DNA from: Ignavibacteria bacterium
GTDB taxonomy: Bacteria; Bacteroidota; Ignavibacteria; Ignavibacteriales; Ignavibacteriaceae
DNA: 10,019 bases
Direction of reading: 5' to 3'
Assembly: GCA_030648225.1 (NCBI GenBank)
Contig: JAUSIA010000067.1
Coordinates: 1-10,019, forward strand
Below, piece by piece: positions 1 to 6,838 of the stretch (positions within the stretch are counted from its first letter, which is position 1; every line of letters starts with the position of its first letter). The position numbers and the translations under genes are program-made. A model generated the notes under the pieces. That model had not been told where the DNA came from. It did no database searches and saw nothing but the letters and a program-made list of their open reading frames with translations.

Positions 1-133
1 AATAGAGAACAACAGCAGCAGCTCCTGCATCTTCCATCATTTTAATTTTATCAATATCTTCAGAGAGCGGACCTGCTGAAGGAACAATCGGGTTCTGAAG
101 ATCAATACCGAGATAGTTTGTTGATATATTCAC
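1..133 (-). CDS. Dihydroorotate dehydrogenase-like protein, N-terminal fragment (runs off the left edge)
   Basis: Only the first 44 codons are in the window. The minus strand from a GTG at 133 reads (M)[17 protein letters not shown], then [21 protein letters not shown]. This is the typical opening of the FMN-binding TIM-barrel proteins annotated as dihydroorotate-dehydrogenase-like (PyrD/PreA family): a 'YLG..L.NP' first strand, a 'SAGPLS' loop and a '[10 protein letters not shown]'-like helix and strand. The GTG was chosen because an AAGGTG Shine-Dalgarno motif lies a few bases upstream and nothing upstream fits the family. From known cases, such genes often sit beside nifJ-type PFOR genes; true pyrimidine synthesis is uncertain and the substrate cannot be told from this fragment. 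It follows PFOR on the same strand after 78 bases, so co-transcription is likely unless the hairpin between them ends the transcript. Confidence 0.8.
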   Translation of the reverse strand, partial: MNISTNYLGIDLQNPIVPSAGPLSEDIDKIKMMEDAGAAAVVLY

Positions 134-163
134 TTTTTCACCTTTTAGAATTCTAATTTAGAA

Positions 164-185
164 GATCCCCCTCCCCTTGGGGATC
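164..185. repeat. GC-rich hairpin between PFOR and the downstream gene
   Basis: A perfect 7-bp inverted repeat, GATCCCC at 164-170 and GGGGATC at 179-185, surrounds an 8-base loop. It stands out as a C/G-rich block in very AT-rich DNA. On the minus strand it follows the PFOR stop by about 26 bases and is followed by moderately T-rich sequence (TTCTAAATTAG), not a clean U-tract. It could be a weak attenuator, an mRNA-processing or stabilising hairpin, or a small REP-like repeat. The stem is seen directly; its role is unknown. Confidence 0.45.
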
Positions 186-211
186 ATCTAAAAATTTAAT
201 TGTATTTTCTT

Positions 212-3200
212 TTACGATTTTTCTTCTTCTTTTACAGATTTCGATTCGTCTTTTCCGTTCCCCGAAGAAGCAAGCTGTTCATACATCTTCCATCTTTCTT
301 GAACATCTTTCTGTGCTTCTTCCATTAATTTCTTTGCAATATCTGGATGAGTTTTTGTTAACATCTTATATCTTGTTTCCATATAAGCATAATCTTTAAA
401 TGGCATTTTCAAACCTTTGGAATCAAGCTTAAACGGATTCTCACCTTTTGCAGCAAGATCAGGATTGTACCTGTAAAGCTGCCAGTAACCTGTATCAACA
501 GCAGCCTTCTGGTTTCTCATTCCAGTTCCCATATCTATTCCATGAGCAATGCAATGGCTGTATGCAATTATGAGAGAAGGTCCATCGTAAGCCTCTGCTT
601 CAAGAAATGCTTTTACAGTATGTGCATCATTTGAACCCATTGCAACTTTAGCTACATAAACATATCCATAAGTTATTGCCATCATACCAAGATCTTTCTT
701 TGCCATTGTTTTACCAGCTGCAGCAAACTTTGCAACTGCACCACGCGGAGTTGCTTTGGACATCTGCCCGCCAGTATTGGAATAGACTTCAGTATCAAGA
801 ACAAGGACGTTCACATTCTTACCTGATGCGAGAACATGATCTAATCCGCCAAAACCTATATCGTAAGCCCAGCCATCACCACCAATTATCCAGACAGATT
901 TTTTTACAAGATAATCTGCAAGACTTAACAGATGATTAAAATCTTTCTTAGCTTCTTCATCATAACCATTACTTATGAATTGGTTCAATCTAATCTTTAA
1001 CTGAGCTACTCTTTCTCTCTGTTCATAAATACCAGCTTCATCGTTCTGCTGTGCATTGATCAAACTATCCGCTAATTGTTCACCTAACTCAGTTTTGTAT
1101 TTTTCAAGAAGCTGCTTTGCCTGGATATTATGCTTATCGATTGCAAGCCTGAAACCAAAACCAAATTCGGCATTATCTTCAAAAAGAGAATTAGACCAGG
1201 CAGGTCCTCTTCCATCTTTATTAACAGTCCATGGGGTGTTTGGTAAATTTCCACCATAAATTGAAGAACAGCCAGTAGCATTAGCAACAATGGCTCTGTC
1301 TCCAAACAACTGGCTTACAAGTTTTACGTAAGGAGTTTCACCACAACCTGAACATGCGCCGGAAAATTCAAACAGCGGTTCAAGAAATTGGGAATCTTTA
1401 ATTTTTGAAACACTTACTTTTGTTCTGTCAAGCTCAGGCAGAGTGAGGAAGAAATCCCAGTTTGCTCTTTCCTTTTCTCTTAAAGGAAGCTGCTCAACCA
1501 TATTGATAGCTTTGAGTTTTGTTTCCTTCTTATTCTTAACAGGACAAACATCTACACATAAACCGCAACCTGTACAATCCTCTACTGCAACCTGCAAGGC
1601 GTAAAAAAGATTTTCTCCATAATCCTTTGCTTTGAACTTTGTGGATTTAAATGTTTCAGGTGCATAGGCAAGTTGATTCTCTTCAAATAATTTTGCTCTT
1701 ATTGTAGCATGAGGACAAACTATTACACATTTGTTGCACTGAATACATATCTCTTTATCCCACACGGGAACTTCAAGAGCAATATTTCTTTTCTCCCATT
1801 TTGTTGTTCCGGTAGGAAATGTTCCGTCAAAAGGCATTTTACTTACAGGAACATTATCGCCAAATCCTGCAATAATCTTTGCAGTAACCTCATTAACAAA
1901 TTCAGGAGCATTTCCGGCAACTGCTGGCTGTAATTGAATTTTACTTGTTATTTCTTTAGGAATTTCAACTTCAAAAAGATTTGCAAGAGTTTTATCAACT
2001 GCATTGAAGTTCATTTCAACAATCTTATCGCCCTTGGCTCCATAAGTTTTCTTTATGGAATTCTTGATCATCTGTATTGCTTCATCTTTCGGGAAGATCT
2101 TGGAGATTGCAAAGAAGCAGGTCTGCATAATTGTATTTATTCTTACACCCATTCCTGTTTCATCACCAACTTTATAAGCATCAATGATAAAGAACTTCAT
2201 TTTCTTTTCTATAAGATCTCTCTGAACTTTTTCCGGAAGCGAATCCCATACCTGCTCTTTAGATACTTTTGTATTTAAAAGAAATGTTGCACCTTCACTT
2301 GCATCTTTAAGCATATCCATCTTCTCAAGGAAAACCTGCTGATGGCATGCAATGAAATTTGCTTTATCAATAAGGTAAGTTGATTTGATTTCTTTAGGTC
2401 CGAATCTTAAATGGGAAGTAGTAGTTGAACCGGATTTTTTTGAATCATAAACAAAATAACCTTGTGCAAAATAATCTGTACTTTCTCCAATTATCTTTAT
2501 AGAATTTTTATTTGCACCAACTGTTCCATCGGCACCTAAGCCATAAAACTTACCTCTGAAAGTTTCATCAGGTTCAACTGAGAAAGAAGGATTGTAATCA
2601 AGACTTGTATTTGTAACGTCATCAATTATCCCAATTGTAAAATGATTTTTGGGCTTATCCTTTTTCTCCGGATGGAGTCCTTTGGACATATCATCAAAAA
2701 CAGATTTGATCATTGCGGGAGTAAACTCTTTTGAAGAGAGTCCATATCGTCCGCCAACAATTTTAGGATAAGCAAACTTTAATTCACCATTGCCATACTT
2801 TTCAGAAATTGCATTAACAATATCAAGGTAAAGAGGTTCACCTGCAGAGCCTGGTTCTTTTGTTCTGTCAAGAACAGAAATAACTTTTGTTGTTGAAGGA
2901 AGTTTGTCAATGAAATGATCAATCGAGAAAGGTCTGTATAATCTTACTTTTAAAACACCGACTTTCTCTTCTTTATTCACAAGATAGTTTATTGTTTCTT
3001 CAACAGCCTCAGCACCTGAACCAATAATAATTACAACTCTCTCAGCATCAGGTGCACCAACATAATCGAAAAGATGATATTGTCTTCCTGTAAGCATTGC
3101 AAATTTATCCATCTGCTTCTGAACAATATCAGGACATCTTAAATAAAATGGATTGACTGTTTCTCTTCCCTGGAAATAAACATCGGGATTCTGGGCAGTT

Positions 3201-3850
3201 CCTCTCATAACAGGATGGTCGGGGCTTAATGCTCTTGCTCTATGCTCAAGCACAAGTTTATCATCAATCATTGCTTTAATATCATCAGCAGTTATTTGCT
3301 CAATCTTCATTACTTCATGAGAAGTTCTGAAGCCATCAAAGAAATGGAGAAAAGGAATTCTTGCTTCAAGAGTTGAGGCTTGAGCAATTAAAGCAAAGTC
3401 CATTACCTCCTGGACTGAGTTTGAAGAAAGGAACGCAAAACCTGTTGAACGTGTTGCCATTACATCACTATGATCACCAAATATGGAGAGAGCCTGTGCT
3501 GCAATTGATCTTGCTGAAACATGAAAAACGGTAGAAGTTAATTCGCCGGCTATCTTAAACATATTTGGAATCATCAAGAGCAAACCTTGTGAAGCAGTAA
3601 AAGTTGTAGCCAGGGCTCCGGTTTGTAAAGCACCATGAATTGCACCTGAAGCTCCTCCTTCGCTCTGAAGTTCGCTAACACTCGGAACAATTCCCCAGAT
3701 ATTTTTTTTACCTTCTGAGGACCATGCATCGCACCATTCTCCCATATTTGAGGAAGGTGTAATTGGATAGATAGCTATTACTTCATTGGTTTGATATGCT
3801 ACATACGCTGCAGCTTCGTTTCCATCAATTGTTACTTTTTTACGTTCCAT
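212..3850 (-). CDS. nifJ: Pyruvate:ferredoxin (flavodoxin) oxidoreductase, single-chain
   Basis: A complete 1212-residue homodimer-type PFOR, close to the usual 1170-1230. It converts pyruvate, CoA and oxidised ferredoxin to acetyl-CoA, CO2 and reduced ferredoxin, reversibly, in the cytoplasm. Domains in order: pyruvate/TPP-contact domain (about 1-250, with YPITP at 28-32, E64, R114), transketolase-C-like domain (about 260-390), gamma domain (about 430-640), double-cluster ferredoxin domain (C702/C705/C708/C712 and C759/C762/C765/C769), and TPP-binding domain with GDGWAYDIG at 991-999. The four likely ligands of the TPP-proximal cluster are present: C833, C836, C861, C1100. The tail beyond about 1195 is charged and low in complexity. 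The start fits the family (ERKKVTIDGNEAAAYVAY), but AGGAG sits only 2 bases before the ATG, an unusually tight spacing. The neighbours are a DHOD-like gene downstream and, divergently, a vor operon. Identification is firm; the direction of catalysis in vivo is not visible. Confidence 0.98.
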   Translation of the reverse strand: MERKKVTIDGNEAAAYVAYQTNEVIAIYPITPSSNMGEWCDAWSSEGKKNIWGIVPSVSELQSEGGASGAIHGALQTGALATTFTASQGLLLMIPNMFKIAGELTSTVFHVSARSIAAQALSIFGDHSDVMATRSTGFAFLSSNSVQEVMDFALIAQASTLEARIPFLHFFDGFRTSHEVMKIEQITADDIKAMIDDKLVLEHRARALSPDHPVMRGTAQNPDVYFQGRETVNPFYLRCPDIVQKQMDKFAMLTGRQYHLFDYVGAPDAERVVIIIGSGAEAVEETINYLVNKEEKVGVLKVRLYRPFSIDHFIDKLPSTTKVISVLDRTKEPGSAGEPLYLDIVNAISEKYGNGELKFAYPKIVGGRYGLSSKEFTPAMIKSVFDDMSKGLHPEKKDKPKNHFTIGIIDDVTNTSLDYNPSFSVEPDETFRGKFYGLGADGTVGANKNSIKIIGESTDYFAQGYFVYDSKKSGSTTTSHLRFGPKEIKSTYLIDKANFIACHQQVFLEKMDMLKDASEGATFLLNTKVSKEQVWDSLPEKVQRDLIEKKMKFFIIDAYKVGDETGMGVRINTIMQTCFFAISKIFPKDEAIQMIKNSIKKTYGAKGDKIVEMNFNAVDKTLANLFEVEIPKEITSKIQLQPAVAGNAPEFVNEVTAKIIAGFGDNVPVSKMPFDGTFPTGTTKWEKRNIALEVPVWDKEICIQCNKCVIVCPHATIRAKLFEENQLAYAPETFKSTKFKAKDYGENLFYALQVAVEDCTGCGLCVDVCPVKNKKETKLKAINMVEQLPLREKERANWDFFLTLPELDRTKVSVSKIKDSQFLEPLFEFSGACSGCGETPYVKLVSQLFGDRAIVANATGCSSIYGGNLPNTPWTVNKDGRGPAWSNSLFEDNAEFGFGFRLAIDKHNIQAKQLLEKYKTELGEQLADSLINAQQNDEAGIYEQRERVAQLKIRLNQFISNGYDEEAKKDFNHLLSLADYLVKKSVWIIGGDGWAYDIGFGGLDHVLASGKNVNVLVLDTEVYSNTGGQMSKATPRGAVAKFAAAGKTMAKKDLGMMAITYGYVYVAKVAMGSNDAHTVKAFLEAEAYDGPSLIIAYSHCIAHGIDMGTGMRNQKAAVDTGYWQLYRYNPDLAAKGENPFKLDSKGLKMPFKDYAYMETRYKMLTKTHPDIAKKLMEEAQKDVQERWKMYEQLASSGNGKDESKSVKEEEKS

Positions 3851-4033
3851 AACTCCTAACCGTTAAATGATATTTGAAAACTAAATTCGCTTGTTTGAGC
3901 CAACATTTATACCAGTTGAAATATTTTGTTTTCTCAACACTTTGAAGTATTATTTTTTCAAAACAGATAAAATGAAAGGCTTTAAACTTGTTCTTTTCTT
4001 GAATGTGAGAATTGATATTTATATAGAATTGTT

Positions 4034-4063
4034 GGTTGGCAACCTTTGAGTTTTATTAAACTC
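4034..4063. promoter_or_regulatory. Two adjacent palindromes upstream of PFOR
   Basis: GGTTGGCAACC at 4034-4044 is a perfect 5-bp-arm palindrome around one central base. Four bases later GAGTTT (4048-4053) and AAACTC (4058-4063) form a perfect 6-bp stem with a TATT loop. They lie about 190-215 bases upstream of the PFOR start. Neither strand has a convincing U-tract after the stem: the minus strand has its T-rich stretch before the hairpin. A terminator is therefore unlikely; an operator or structured leader is possible but unproven. Confidence 0.25.
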
Positions 4064-4110
4064 TGAAGATCAAAAAATAAAATAAAGACTTACCTTATGC
4101 AGAAAAATTT

Positions 4111-4163
4111 ATAATCTTAATCCTACTCATTGTTAATCCGATTACAAGTATGATTAAGATTAC
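4111..4163. repeat. Inverted repeat of the GATTAAGATTACG family, copy A
   Basis: The left arm ATAATCTTAATCCTACT (from 4111) and the right arm AGTATGATTAAGATTACG (to about 4163) are imperfect inverted repeats sharing TAATCTTAATC with an N-TACT extension. About 18 bases containing TTAATCCGATTA separate the arms. The same vocabulary recurs at 9893-9984, so this appears to be one copy of a dispersed intergenic palindrome. It starts just downstream of the stop codon of the small ORF at 4186-4311 on the minus strand and may also act as that gene's 3' end structure. Confidence 0.5.
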
Positions 4164-4185
4164 GACGAATGCATAACATCATCTT

Positions 4186-4311
4186 TTATAAAACTATAAC
4201 TGCAAAAATTATATAGAAGAGATAAAGTATAAGCCAGCCTAATCCTACAAAGATCATGAACCAAACAACATTATAAGCTAAAAACTTTTCTTTCATTTCA
4301 TGGAGTGTCAT
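4186..4311 (-). CDS. Small single-pass membrane protein, unknown function (41 aa)
   Basis: A complete minus-strand ORF, ATG at 4311 to TAA at 4186. The protein begins MTLHEMKEKFLAYNVVW and continues as an almost unbroken hydrophobic stretch (FMIFVGLGWLILYLFYII, then FAVIVL) to the stop, so it predicts a short charged N-terminus and one transmembrane helix from about residue 14 to 41. A strong Shine-Dalgarno sequence (AAAGGAG, plus strand CTCCTTT at 4321-4327) lies 9 bases before the ATG. A closer ATG at 4316 is followed at once by AAA TGA and cannot be the gene start. I do not recognise the family. Small proteins of this shape are often accessory subunits of membrane complexes, but nothing here names a partner. 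A 335-base gap with an inverted repeat separates it from PFOR, so it is probably its own unit. Confidence 0.55.
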   Translation of the reverse strand: MTLHEMKEKFLAYNVVWFMIFVGLGWLILYLFYIIFAVIVL

Positions 4312-4528
4312 TTCATAAAACTCCTTTCTTGTTGAATATTTCTACATCGAAATGACAATTAAAATGCCATCAGACATTCATCTCGTTTTCAACAATTCAA
4401 TTATCTTCTGAGCTTTATCATTTCTCAAAAACGATAATCAAAAAGGTTATTTATCGAATTCAAGAAACAAATCCGGTGAGATTACCTGAAATTCTTCACT
4501 GGATAAAGCTGCAAAGTTGGAATAAAGA

Positions 4529-4558
4529 TTGCATAACCATAAGCGAGTTCTAATTTTT
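4529..4558 (+). promoter_or_regulatory. Candidate Bacteroidota-type promoter for the tonB-vor operon
   Basis: TTG at 4529-4531, a 19-base spacer, and TAATTTTT starting at 4551 (running on to TTG) resemble the Bacteroidota primary-sigma pattern of TTTG or TTG about 19-21 bases before TAnnTTTG. The -7 element is imperfect because the T-run is longer than the consensus. Transcription would start about 10-20 bases before the tonB ATG, leaving just room for the GAAAGGCAGG ribosome-binding region at 4567-4576. This is inference from spacing and motif only. Confidence 0.3.
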
Positions 4559-4582
4559 TGCTTATAGAAAGGCAGGTATAAA

Positions 4583-5419
4583 ATGGAACTCTTAAAAAAT
4601 ATAGTAAATCATGAATTAGCTGATAAAACAGATATTTGCGAAATTATTTTTTTTCGAAAGAATAGGGAGTATGGCGCTTATAAACTTCGCAAAGCGTATA
4701 AGAAATATCTTTCAGTTGCAATGTGGATTGCCATCCTTTTTGTTATTCTTGCTACAACAGGACCAACTATTTACAGAATGATAAATCCTGAAGAAGAAAC
4801 TTCACTTAAGACGGGAAAAGTTGTTATAACTGAGCTGGCACCACCTCCATCAATTGGGGAACAAAAAGAAGAAGAAATACTTGAAGCTCCGCCGCCATTG
4901 AAATCCACTATAAAATTTACTCCACCAGTAGTAAAGCCTGATGAGCAGGTGAAGGATGAGTATATCCCAACAGTTGATGAATTAAAAGATGTTGATCCAG
5001 GATTGAAAACAGAAGAAGGTGTTGAAACCGGTATTGATTATAGTCTTATTGAAGAAGAAGTTGAAGAAAAAATTGTGAAACCTAAGAAAGAGGAGGCTCA
5101 ATATTTTATTGCAGTTGAAGAAATGCCTTCACCTATTGGCGGTATAACAGCAATTCAGAAAAGAATTAAATATCCTGAAATAGCAAGAAGAGCAGGAGTT
5201 GAAGGAACAGTTTACATACTCGCTTACCTTAATGAAGAAGGTATTGTTGTTAAAACGGAAATTGTAAAAGGAATTGGCGGCGGCTGTGATGAAGAAGCAG
5301 AGAAAGCAGTCAAAGAAACAAGATTCACACCTGGAAAGCAGAGAGGTAAACCTGTAAAAGTAAAAGTTATGATACCTGTTAAATTCCAGCTTCAGGATGA
5401 AGTTAGTTTAAATAAATAA
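4583..5419 (+). CDS. Energy transducer TonB family protein
   Basis: A 278-residue inner-membrane protein that spans the periplasm and passes proton-motive-force energy (with ExbB/ExbD) to TonB-dependent outer-membrane transporters. The cytoplasmic N-terminus carries the Bacteroidota hallmark FFRKNREYGAYKLRKAYKKY at 23-42. One transmembrane helix follows at about 44-62. A Pro/Glu/Lys-rich periplasmic linker (APPPS, EAPPPLK, TPPVVKP) runs from 85 to about 180. The TonB C-terminal domain at about 186-269 has IKYPEIARRAGVEGTVYI and the closing VKVMIPVKFQL. An AGG-rich ribosome-binding site precedes the ATG. The stop is only 13 bases from the next start, so it appears to head the vor operon. No ExbB, ExbD or receptor gene is in the window, so its partner transporter is unknown. 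Pairing with ferredoxin-dependent metabolism is unusual and may be incidental. Confidence 0.93.
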   Translation: MELLKNIVNHELADKTDICEIIFFRKNREYGAYKLRKAYKKYLSVAMWIAILFVILATTGPTIYRMINPEEETSLKTGKVVITELAPPPSIGEQKEEEILEAPPPLKSTIKFTPPVVKPDEQVKDEYIPTVDELKDVDPGLKTEEGVETGIDYSLIEEEVEEKIVKPKKEEAQYFIAVEEMPSPIGGITAIQKRIKYPEIARRAGVEGTVYILAYLNEEGIVVKTEIVKGIGGGCDEEAEKAVKETRFTPGKQRGKPVKVKVMIPVKFQLQDEVSLNK

Positions 5420-5432
5420 CCGGAGCCATTAA

Positions 5433-5711
5433 ATGAGCGAATTAAATTTAGAAATGGTAAAAGAAGACCCCAACCCGGCAAGGAAAAAACATAATGCACG
5501 AGTTGAAATAGATGGTGCGCTTTGTAAGGAATGTCTCTTGTGCATAGAAGCATGTGCACCCGATGTTCTTAAGGTGTCTGAAACATTAAATAAAATGGGA
5601 TATCATCCTGTTGAGTATATTGGCGATGGCTGCACCGGCTGCGGAGTTTGCTTCTACGTTTGCCCTGAACCGGGAACAATTAAAGTTTATAAAAAAATTA
5701 AAGCTGCTTAA
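5433..5711 (+). CDS. 2-oxoacid:ferredoxin oxidoreductase ferredoxin (delta) subunit
   Basis: A 92-residue 2[4Fe-4S] ferredoxin-like protein. Cluster-binding cysteines are C31/C34/C37/C41 ([13 protein letters not shown], with Ala where Pro is usual) and C67/C70/C73/C77 ([16 protein letters not shown]). A basic 20-residue N-terminal extension precedes the first motif. In four-subunit 2-oxoacid oxidoreductases (POR/VOR/KOR type) such a delta subunit carries electrons from the TPP-proximal cluster to soluble ferredoxin. Position supports that role: it lies directly before the alpha subunit with a 9-base gap. A GGAG motif 7 bases before the ATG fixes the start. It could act as a free ferredoxin instead, but the fixed order delta-alpha-beta/gamma makes the subunit role more likely. 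Confidence 0.9.
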   Translation: MSELNLEMVKEDPNPARKKHNARVEIDGALCKECLLCIEACAPDVLKVSETLNKMGYHPVEYIGDGCTGCGVCFYVCPEPGTIKVYKKIKAA

Positions 5712-5720
5712 GGAGAGTAT

Positions 5721-6824
5721 ATGGGAAAATTATTCTTAAAAGGAAATGAAGCTGTAATAAGAGGAGCAATCCTTGCAGGTTGTAAAGCATATTATGGTTA
5801 CCCGATAACTCCCGCCAGTGAAATTACCGAAGCTGCTGCAAAATATTTTCCTCTTGTCGGTGGTACTTTCCTCCAGGCAGAAAGTGAAGTTGGTGCAATT
5901 AACATGACTTACGGCACTGCCTCGACAGGACAAAGAGTGATGACCGCATCATCAGGTCCGGGATTAAGTTTGAAGCAGGAAGGGATTTCTTATGCAGCAG
6001 GTTCAGAACTTCCAATTGTTATAGTTGATATAATGAGAGGAGGACCAGGCTTAGGAAATATTGCACCTGAGCAGAGTGATTATAACCAGATGGTAAAAGG
6101 TGGTGGACATGGTAATTACAAACTGATTGTTCTTGCTCCAAACTGTGTCCAGGAGATGTGCAATTTAACTATGCTTGCATTTGAATTAGCAGACAAGTAC
6201 CGCAATCCTGCTGTAATACTTACAGATGGTTTTATCGGTCAGATGATGGAACCGGTTGAACTTCCTAACCCTATTGAAAATATACCAGTAAAAAACTGGA
6301 GAGTTGATGGAACAGTTGTAACAAAGAAAAATCTTATTTCTTCAATTTACCTTGATCCTGATGAACTTGAAGAACATAATATTAAGCTTCAGACAAAGTA
6401 CAGAAAGATTGAAGAATCAGAAGTAAGGTTTGAAGAGATTTATACTGAAGATGCCGAAATTATTTTAATTGGTTATGGAATTGTCTCACGAATTCTTCAA
6501 ACAGTAATTGAAGAAGCAAGAGCAGAGGGAATAAAAGCAGGACTCTTAAGACCAATAAGCTTATTCCCATTCCCTAAGAATAAAATTAACCAATTAGCTG
6601 ATAAAGCAAAACTCCTTTTTGTATGTGAAATGAGCAACGGTCAAATGGTTGATGATGTAAGGCTTGCTTTAAATGGAAAAAAACCTGTTAAGTTTTATGG
6701 CAGAATGGGTGGCGTTGTTCCTACAACACAAGAAATTTTAAACAAGCTAAGAATACTTAATGCATCTCTTCAGAATGAAGATAATTTTGTTGACTCGCTA
6801 ACTGACAGCTATTTAAAAATATAA
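5721..6824 (+). CDS. vorB: 3-methyl-2-oxobutanoate (2-ketoisovalerate):ferredoxin oxidoreductase alpha subunit, VorB-like
   Basis: A 367-residue alpha subunit of a thiamine-pyrophosphate 2-oxoacid:ferredoxin oxidoreductase, which forms acyl-CoA, CO2 and reduced ferredoxin from a 2-oxoacid and CoA. The N-terminal pyrimidine-binding domain (about 1-190) has YGYPITP at 25-31, QAESE at 52-56 and SSGPGLSL at 78-84. The transketolase-C-like domain occupies about 240-345 with [10 protein letters not shown] near 276-285. The segments RGGPGLGNI (106-113), [15 protein letters not shown] (126-140) and [14 protein letters not shown] (169-182) are the pattern I associate with VorB rather than with KorA. 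The substrate is therefore probably branched-chain 2-oxoacids, although 2-oxoglutarate or other 2-oxoacids cannot be excluded by eye. AAGGAG overlaps the stop of the upstream ferredoxin gene and is well placed for the ATG. The downstream partner starts 14 bases after the stop. Confidence 0.93.
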   Translation: MGKLFLKGNEAVIRGAILAGCKAYYGYPITPASEITEAAAKYFPLVGGTFLQAESEVGAINMTYGTASTGQRVMTASSGPGLSLKQEGISYAAGSELPIVIVDIMRGGPGLGNIAPEQSDYNQMVKGGGHGNYKLIVLAPNCVQEMCNLTMLAFELADKYRNPAVILTDGFIGQMMEPVELPNPIENIPVKNWRVDGTVVTKKNLISSIYLDPDELEEHNIKLQTKYRKIEESEVRFEEIYTEDAEIILIGYGIVSRILQTVIEEARAEGIKAGLLRPISLFPFPKNKINQLADKAKLLFVCEMSNGQMVDDVRLALNGKKPVKFYGRMGGVVPTTQEILNKLRILNASLQNEDNFVDSLTDSYLKI

Positions 6825-6838
6825 ACCACTAAAGAATT

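Larger units (their letters stand above)
3851..4582. other. Divergent intergenic region between PFOR and the tonB-vor operon
   Basis: This is 732 bases of AT-rich DNA separating leftward PFOR from rightward tonB. It contains the 41-codon minus-strand ORF at 4186-4311, an inverted repeat at 4111-4163, two small palindromes at 4034-4063 and a possible rightward promoter at 4529-4558. An 11-base block at 4347-4357 is identical in reverse complement to the start of the repeat at 9772. The minus-strand frame from 4608 to 4378 reads as protein-like sequence interrupted by stops (see findings). In 3851-4030 I see nothing beyond the PFOR ribosome-binding site and AT-rich sequence that presumably holds the PFOR promoter; I could not place that promoter with confidence. 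Confidence 0.7.

Noticed and set aside
676..2278. Several open frames of 65-114 codons on both strands inside the PFOR gene (676-939, 1056-1259, 1084-1305, 1709-1933, 1934-2278)
   Set aside because: They overlap an unambiguous PFOR coding sequence with all motifs intact, have no recognisable domains and no supported start sites; they are shadow frames.
3876..3950. PFOR promoter candidates on the minus strand (TTG near 3901-3903 with TAGTTTTC, or TTGAGA with TATAAA)
   Set aside because: The spacers (17 and 20 bases) and box sequences each deviate from either sigma-70 or Bacteroidota consensus; I could not choose one.
3972..4049. Plus-strand 25-codon ORF (MKGFKLVLFLNVRIDIY and onward)
   Set aside because: It has no Shine-Dalgarno sequence, is very short, and lies in the PFOR upstream region; indistinguishable from chance.
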